NCBI GenBank assembly: GCA_963753955.1
Contig: CAVWEM010000020.1
Span: forward strand, 62,001-126,000
Length of the DNA: 64,000 nucleotides
Reading direction: 5' to 3'
Source: Methylumidiphilus sp963753955
GTDB lineage: Bacteria; Pseudomonadota; Gammaproteobacteria; Methylococcales; Methylococcaceae
The notes beneath the pieces are model-generated. The model ran no database searches. It was not told where the DNA came from and worked only from the letters and a program-made list of their open reading frames with translations. Below, one piece after another: positions 61,465 through 64,000 of this stretch (position 1 is its first letter; each line of letters starts with the position of its first letter). The translations under genes and the position numbers were made by a program.

Positions 61465-62451
61465 ATGGAAATACTTGGAACCGACCACAATTTAGAAAAC
61501 ATTCTTTGCTCAATAAAAGATGCGAGGGTAGATATTGCTGTCGCCTTTGCTTCGAAAACAAAGCCAGTGGTAGACAAGTTAATCGCTAACGGAAATGAAG
61601 TTTATCTGACAATCGGTACAATCAATTGTTTCTCAGATCCAGTGTTTTTTAAAAACTGCCAAGAAATTGCCAGCCAATATTCGAAGCTAGACTTTGCTGT
61701 TGATTTTAGGTATCACAACAGAATTCACTGGAAAGTATATTTAGTTTCGCCAAATATTGTCATCATTGGCAGCTCCAATTTTACAACTGTTGGACTTTCT
61801 ATGAGCCGCGACACGGCAGTGATGATCGAAGACGACAATCTTTATCGGGAATACAGGCAAATTCTTTCAAATTTGCGGGCCAATGAGCGTGTCGTTGCTT
61901 GGAATGACAAGAGATTCGATAGACTTTTTGCTGTTTACGAAAAACAGCATCGTAACAAACCGCTCCCTCCTATAAACGGGCCGGTTCCAACTTTTACCGA
62001 ATGGTTTGCCAAAGAAGAAACGGATTCGCTTCCCGTGTTTATATGGGAGAATGATTTCACACCTGCGGAGAAGATTGAATTTGACACAGAAGTTATTCCA
62101 CATTTGAGAGTCGATGATAATGATTCCATTGATTATTATCGTATAGGCTTTGCCTATAACGAGCCGCATGATTATGAGGGCAAGGTCATCCTGACAATGA
62201 GACGCACCGGAGCTCAAGCCAAATTTGAGTTTGTTACTAAGATAATACATAACAACGAACATTGGTGGCTATGTGGCATAAAAAGGAAAAGCTTTCAAAA
62301 GCCCTTTGTTTTGGCCAATGAGCTAAAACAAGCTATGAGGCAAGTGGCGGAAAATAATCACTGGCAGGGAAAAACAATTTTAGATTCAAATGATCTCCAA
62401 AAGTTAGTGGAGATTTGCAGGCCCAGCGATAATCTAGGCCGCATATCATAG
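61465..62451 (+). CDS. PLD/NgoFVII-like phosphodiesterase protein
   Basis: 328 residues. The phospholipase D fold shows in FRYHNRIHWKVYLVSPNIV and IIGSSNFTTVGLS, the H-x-K ... G-S-x-N pattern of one HKD motif. Such proteins, including the NgoFVII restriction nuclease, can dimerise to complete the active site. C-terminal LVEICRPSDN and an Ile/Lys-rich region are not recognised. The gene is AT-rich like the 59328 gene, suggesting a shared foreign origin; a defence-nuclease role is inferred. AGAGGT precedes the ATG. Confidence 0.68.
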   Translation: MEILGTDHNLENILCSIKDARVDIAVAFASKTKPVVDKLIANGNEVYLTIGTINCFSDPVFFKNCQEIASQYSKLDFAVDFRYHNRIHWKVYLVSPNIVIIGSSNFTTVGLSMSRDTAVMIEDDNLYREYRQILSNLRANERVVAWNDKRFDRLFAVYEKQHRNKPLPPINGPVPTFTEWFAKEETDSLPVFIWENDFTPAEKIEFDTEVIPHLRVDDNDSIDYYRIGFAYNEPHDYEGKVILTMRRTGAQAKFEFVTKIIHNNEHWWLCGIKRKSFQKPFVLANELKQAMRQVAENNHWQGKTILDSNDLQKLVEICRPSDNLGRIS

Positions 62452-62479
62452 AACCAATCCATTTGCAGGAGTCATTCCC

Positions 62480-62749
62480 ATGCCCTTGACTATCGAACAA
62501 ATAGCCGAAGCAGTCTTGGATCTACCTAGCGAGGTGCGGGCATTGCTCGCCGACCGCCTCGTCGAAAGCCTCGACCCGGCGGAAGACGGCCACATCCAAC
62601 AGCTTTGGGCTGATGAGGCGCGTCGCCGCCGCGACGAAGTCAAGGCCGGGCGCGTCCAGACGATTCCCGGCGACGAGGCATTATTATCGCGGTCATGCAA
62701 TGCCACCGCGAACCCGGCTATTGGCGACGGCGCATGCTGTGATGGATAG
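62480..62749 (+). pseudogene. RelB/addiction-module antitoxin-like protein, altered tail
   Basis: 89 residues. TIEQIAEAVLDLPSEVRALLADRLVESLD and RRRRDEVKAGRVQTIPGDEAL match the 'putative addiction module component' family, small antitoxins. The normal tail after GDEAL is replaced by LSRSCNATANPAIGDGACCDG, which is out-of-frame reading of a toxin C-terminus. CAGGAG precedes the ATG. The antitoxin helix core is present, so it may still fold. Confidence 0.7.
62683..62742 (+). pseudogene. C-terminal remnant of a RelE/ParE-type toxin
   Basis: IIAVMQCHREPGYWRRRML followed by TGA matches the end of RelE/ParE toxins that pair with this antitoxin family. It overlaps the antitoxin's last codons in another frame, so a deletion has fused antitoxin start to toxin end. 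Confidence 0.5.
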
Positions 62750-62786
62750 CAAACGTTACCCCTATTTTAATGATTAAGAGCAAGCT

Positions 62787-64000
62787 ATGAAATATATTTC
62801 CACACGCGGACTGGCGACGCCTAAAACTTTCACCGAAATCCTGCTAGGCGGACTGGCCCCCGACGGCGGGCTGTATTTGCCGGAAGCATATCCGCAAGTC
62901 AGCCGCGAACAACTGGATGAATGGCGCAACCTATCCTATGCGGATCTGGCGTTTGAAGTACTGTCCAAATTTGCCACCGACATTCCCGCCGCCGACCTCA
63001 AGGCCATCACCGACAAGACCTACACCGCCGAAATCTACCGCAACGCCCGCGCCGATTCCAACGCCACGCAAATCGCCCCGCTGCGCACCCTGGCACCCGG
63101 CCTGCACCTGTTGGAACTGTCCAACGGCCCGACCTTGGCCTTCAAAGACATGGCCATGCAATTGCTCGGCAATCTGTTTGAATACACGCTGGATAAACAA
63201 CATGACGAGTTGAACATACTGGGTGCGACTTCCGGTGACACTGGCTCGGCGGCGGAATATGCCATGCGCGGCAAGCGCGGCATCCGCGTGTTCATGCTCT
63301 CGCCGCACGGCAAAATGTCGGCCTTCCAATCGGCGCAGATGTACTCGCTGCAAGATCCCAATATCTTCAACATCGCGGTGCGCGGGGTGTTCGACGATGC
63401 CCAAGACTTGGTCAAAGCCGTCTCCAACGACCACGTCTTTAAAGCCAAATACAAAATCGGCACGGTCAACTCCATCAACTGGGCGCGGGTTTCGGCGCAG
63501 ATCGTCTACTACTTCAAAGGCTATTTCGCCGCGACCGGCTCCAATGACGAGCAAGTCGCATTCTCCGTGCCTTCTGGCAATTTCGGCAATATCTGCGCCG
63601 GCCATATCGCCAAGCAAATGGGCCTGCCCATCGGCCAGCTAATCCTTGCCACCAACGAAAACGATGTGTTGGACGAATTCTTCAAGACCGGCGTCTACCG
63701 CCCACGCGGCACCGCCCACATCTTCCACACAAGCAGCCCGTCCATGGACATTTCCAAGGCTTCCAACTTCGAGCGCTTCATCTTTGATTTGGTGAAGCGT
63801 GACGCCGACAAGCTGCGCGAGTTCTGGGCGCAGGTAGACGAAGGCGGGGCTTTCGACATCAAAGGAACGCCCTACTGGGAATACCTGCCTAGTTTAGGCT
63901 TCACCTCCGGCAAGAGCACCCACGCCGACCGACTCGCCACCATCCGCGAAACCTGGCAAAACTATGGCGTCATGGTCGATACCCACACCGCCGACGGATT
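62787..64000 (+). CDS. thrC: Threonine synthase ThrC, 3' end outside window
   Basis: About 404 residues to the window edge; a full protein has roughly 470. MKYISTRGLATPKTFTEILLGG and LPEAYPQVSREQLDEW start it, LELSNGPTLAFKDMAMQLL contains the Schiff-base Lys, and LGATSGDTGSAAEYAMRGKRGIRVFMLSP and VPSGNFGNICAGHIAKQMGLP form the PLP and phosphate sites. It converts phosphohomoserine to threonine. It was probably once directly behind hom, now separated by the 59-62.7 kb island. AAGAGC precedes the ATG. Confidence 0.93.
   Translation, partial: MKYISTRGLATPKTFTEILLGGLAPDGGLYLPEAYPQVSREQLDEWRNLSYADLAFEVLSKFATDIPAADLKAITDKTYTAEIYRNARADSNATQIAPLRTLAPGLHLLELSNGPTLAFKDMAMQLLGNLFEYTLDKQHDELNILGATSGDTGSAAEYAMRGKRGIRVFMLSPHGKMSAFQSAQMYSLQDPNIFNIAVRGVFDDAQDLVKAVSNDHVFKAKYKIGTVNSINWARVSAQIVYYFKGYFAATGSNDEQVAFSVPSGNFGNICAGHIAKQMGLPIGQLILATNENDVLDEFFKTGVYRPRGTAHIFHTSSPSMDISKASNFERFIFDLVKRDADKLREFWAQVDEGGAFDIKGTPYWEYLPSLGFTSGKSTHADRLATIRETWQNYGVMVDTHTADG

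Overview
This 64 kb window is most likely from a gammaproteobacterial (type I, Methylococcaceae-like) methanotroph. The anchor is a complete particulate methane monooxygenase operon, pmoCAB (40718-43759), whose PmoA and PmoC read like Methylococcus-type proteins. The rest is core metabolism (fumC, gltBD, trpS, surE-pcm, dusA, alaC-hom-thrC) interspersed with accessory islands. All calls come from reading the sequence and recalled family knowledge; no database search was run.

Layout. 0-4 kb: a truncated DUF457-like membrane protein, an exported chagasin-type inhibitor beside a papain-like (C1A) protease, and a hexapeptide acyltransferase split by a 1,050-bp IS5-type element with a clean 3-bp target duplication. 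4-12.8 kb: fumC, a lipoprotein, a DUF4105-like periplasmic protein, a shattered ovoA (ovothiol synthase) overlapping an intact ovoB-like lyase, then a convergent pair of a Met/His-rich YtkA/FixH-like protein and a membrane 4Fe-4S protein. 12.8-19.3 kb: a repeat-rich accessory region with a two-gene conflict (defence-like) system: an AAA-type ATPase followed by an iSTAND-like/DUF4062/NACHT/FGE-sulfatase protein. The last codons of that protein look like the variable region of a diversity-generating retroelement target. 19.3-31.6 kb: trkH, gltD, gltB, a UbiH/UbiF-type hydroxylase, a cyclic-nucleotide-binding/rhodanese protein, trpS and a META-domain lipoprotein. 31.6-40.3 kb: two paralogous small secreted proteins, each behind the same covarying leader RNA; secreted hypotheticals; a TonB-dependent receptor; a ComEA-like HhH protein; a CDF metal exporter; and fccAB (flavocytochrome c sulfide dehydrogenase). 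40.3-44 kb: pmoCAB with promoter and strong terminator. 44-56 kb: rhlE, TMEM165/GDT1 and ZIP metal transporters, Smr protein, surE-pcm, dusA, an ArnT-like transferase, a 5'-nucleotidase and a K+ channel. 56-64 kb: alaC-hom-(aspartic protease) and thrC, separated by a foreign, AT-rich cassette with nuclease-like genes and a toxin-antitoxin scar.

Together the genes describe methane oxidation, ammonium assimilation through GltBD, aspartate-family amino acids, sulfide detoxification, K+/Mn/Zn transport and accessory defence. At least six otherwise intact genes carry exactly one single-base indel (near 11860, 15792, 29763, 38025, 49120 and 52324). This may reflect assembly error rather than decay. 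By contrast, ovoA has many shifts and is a real pseudogene.
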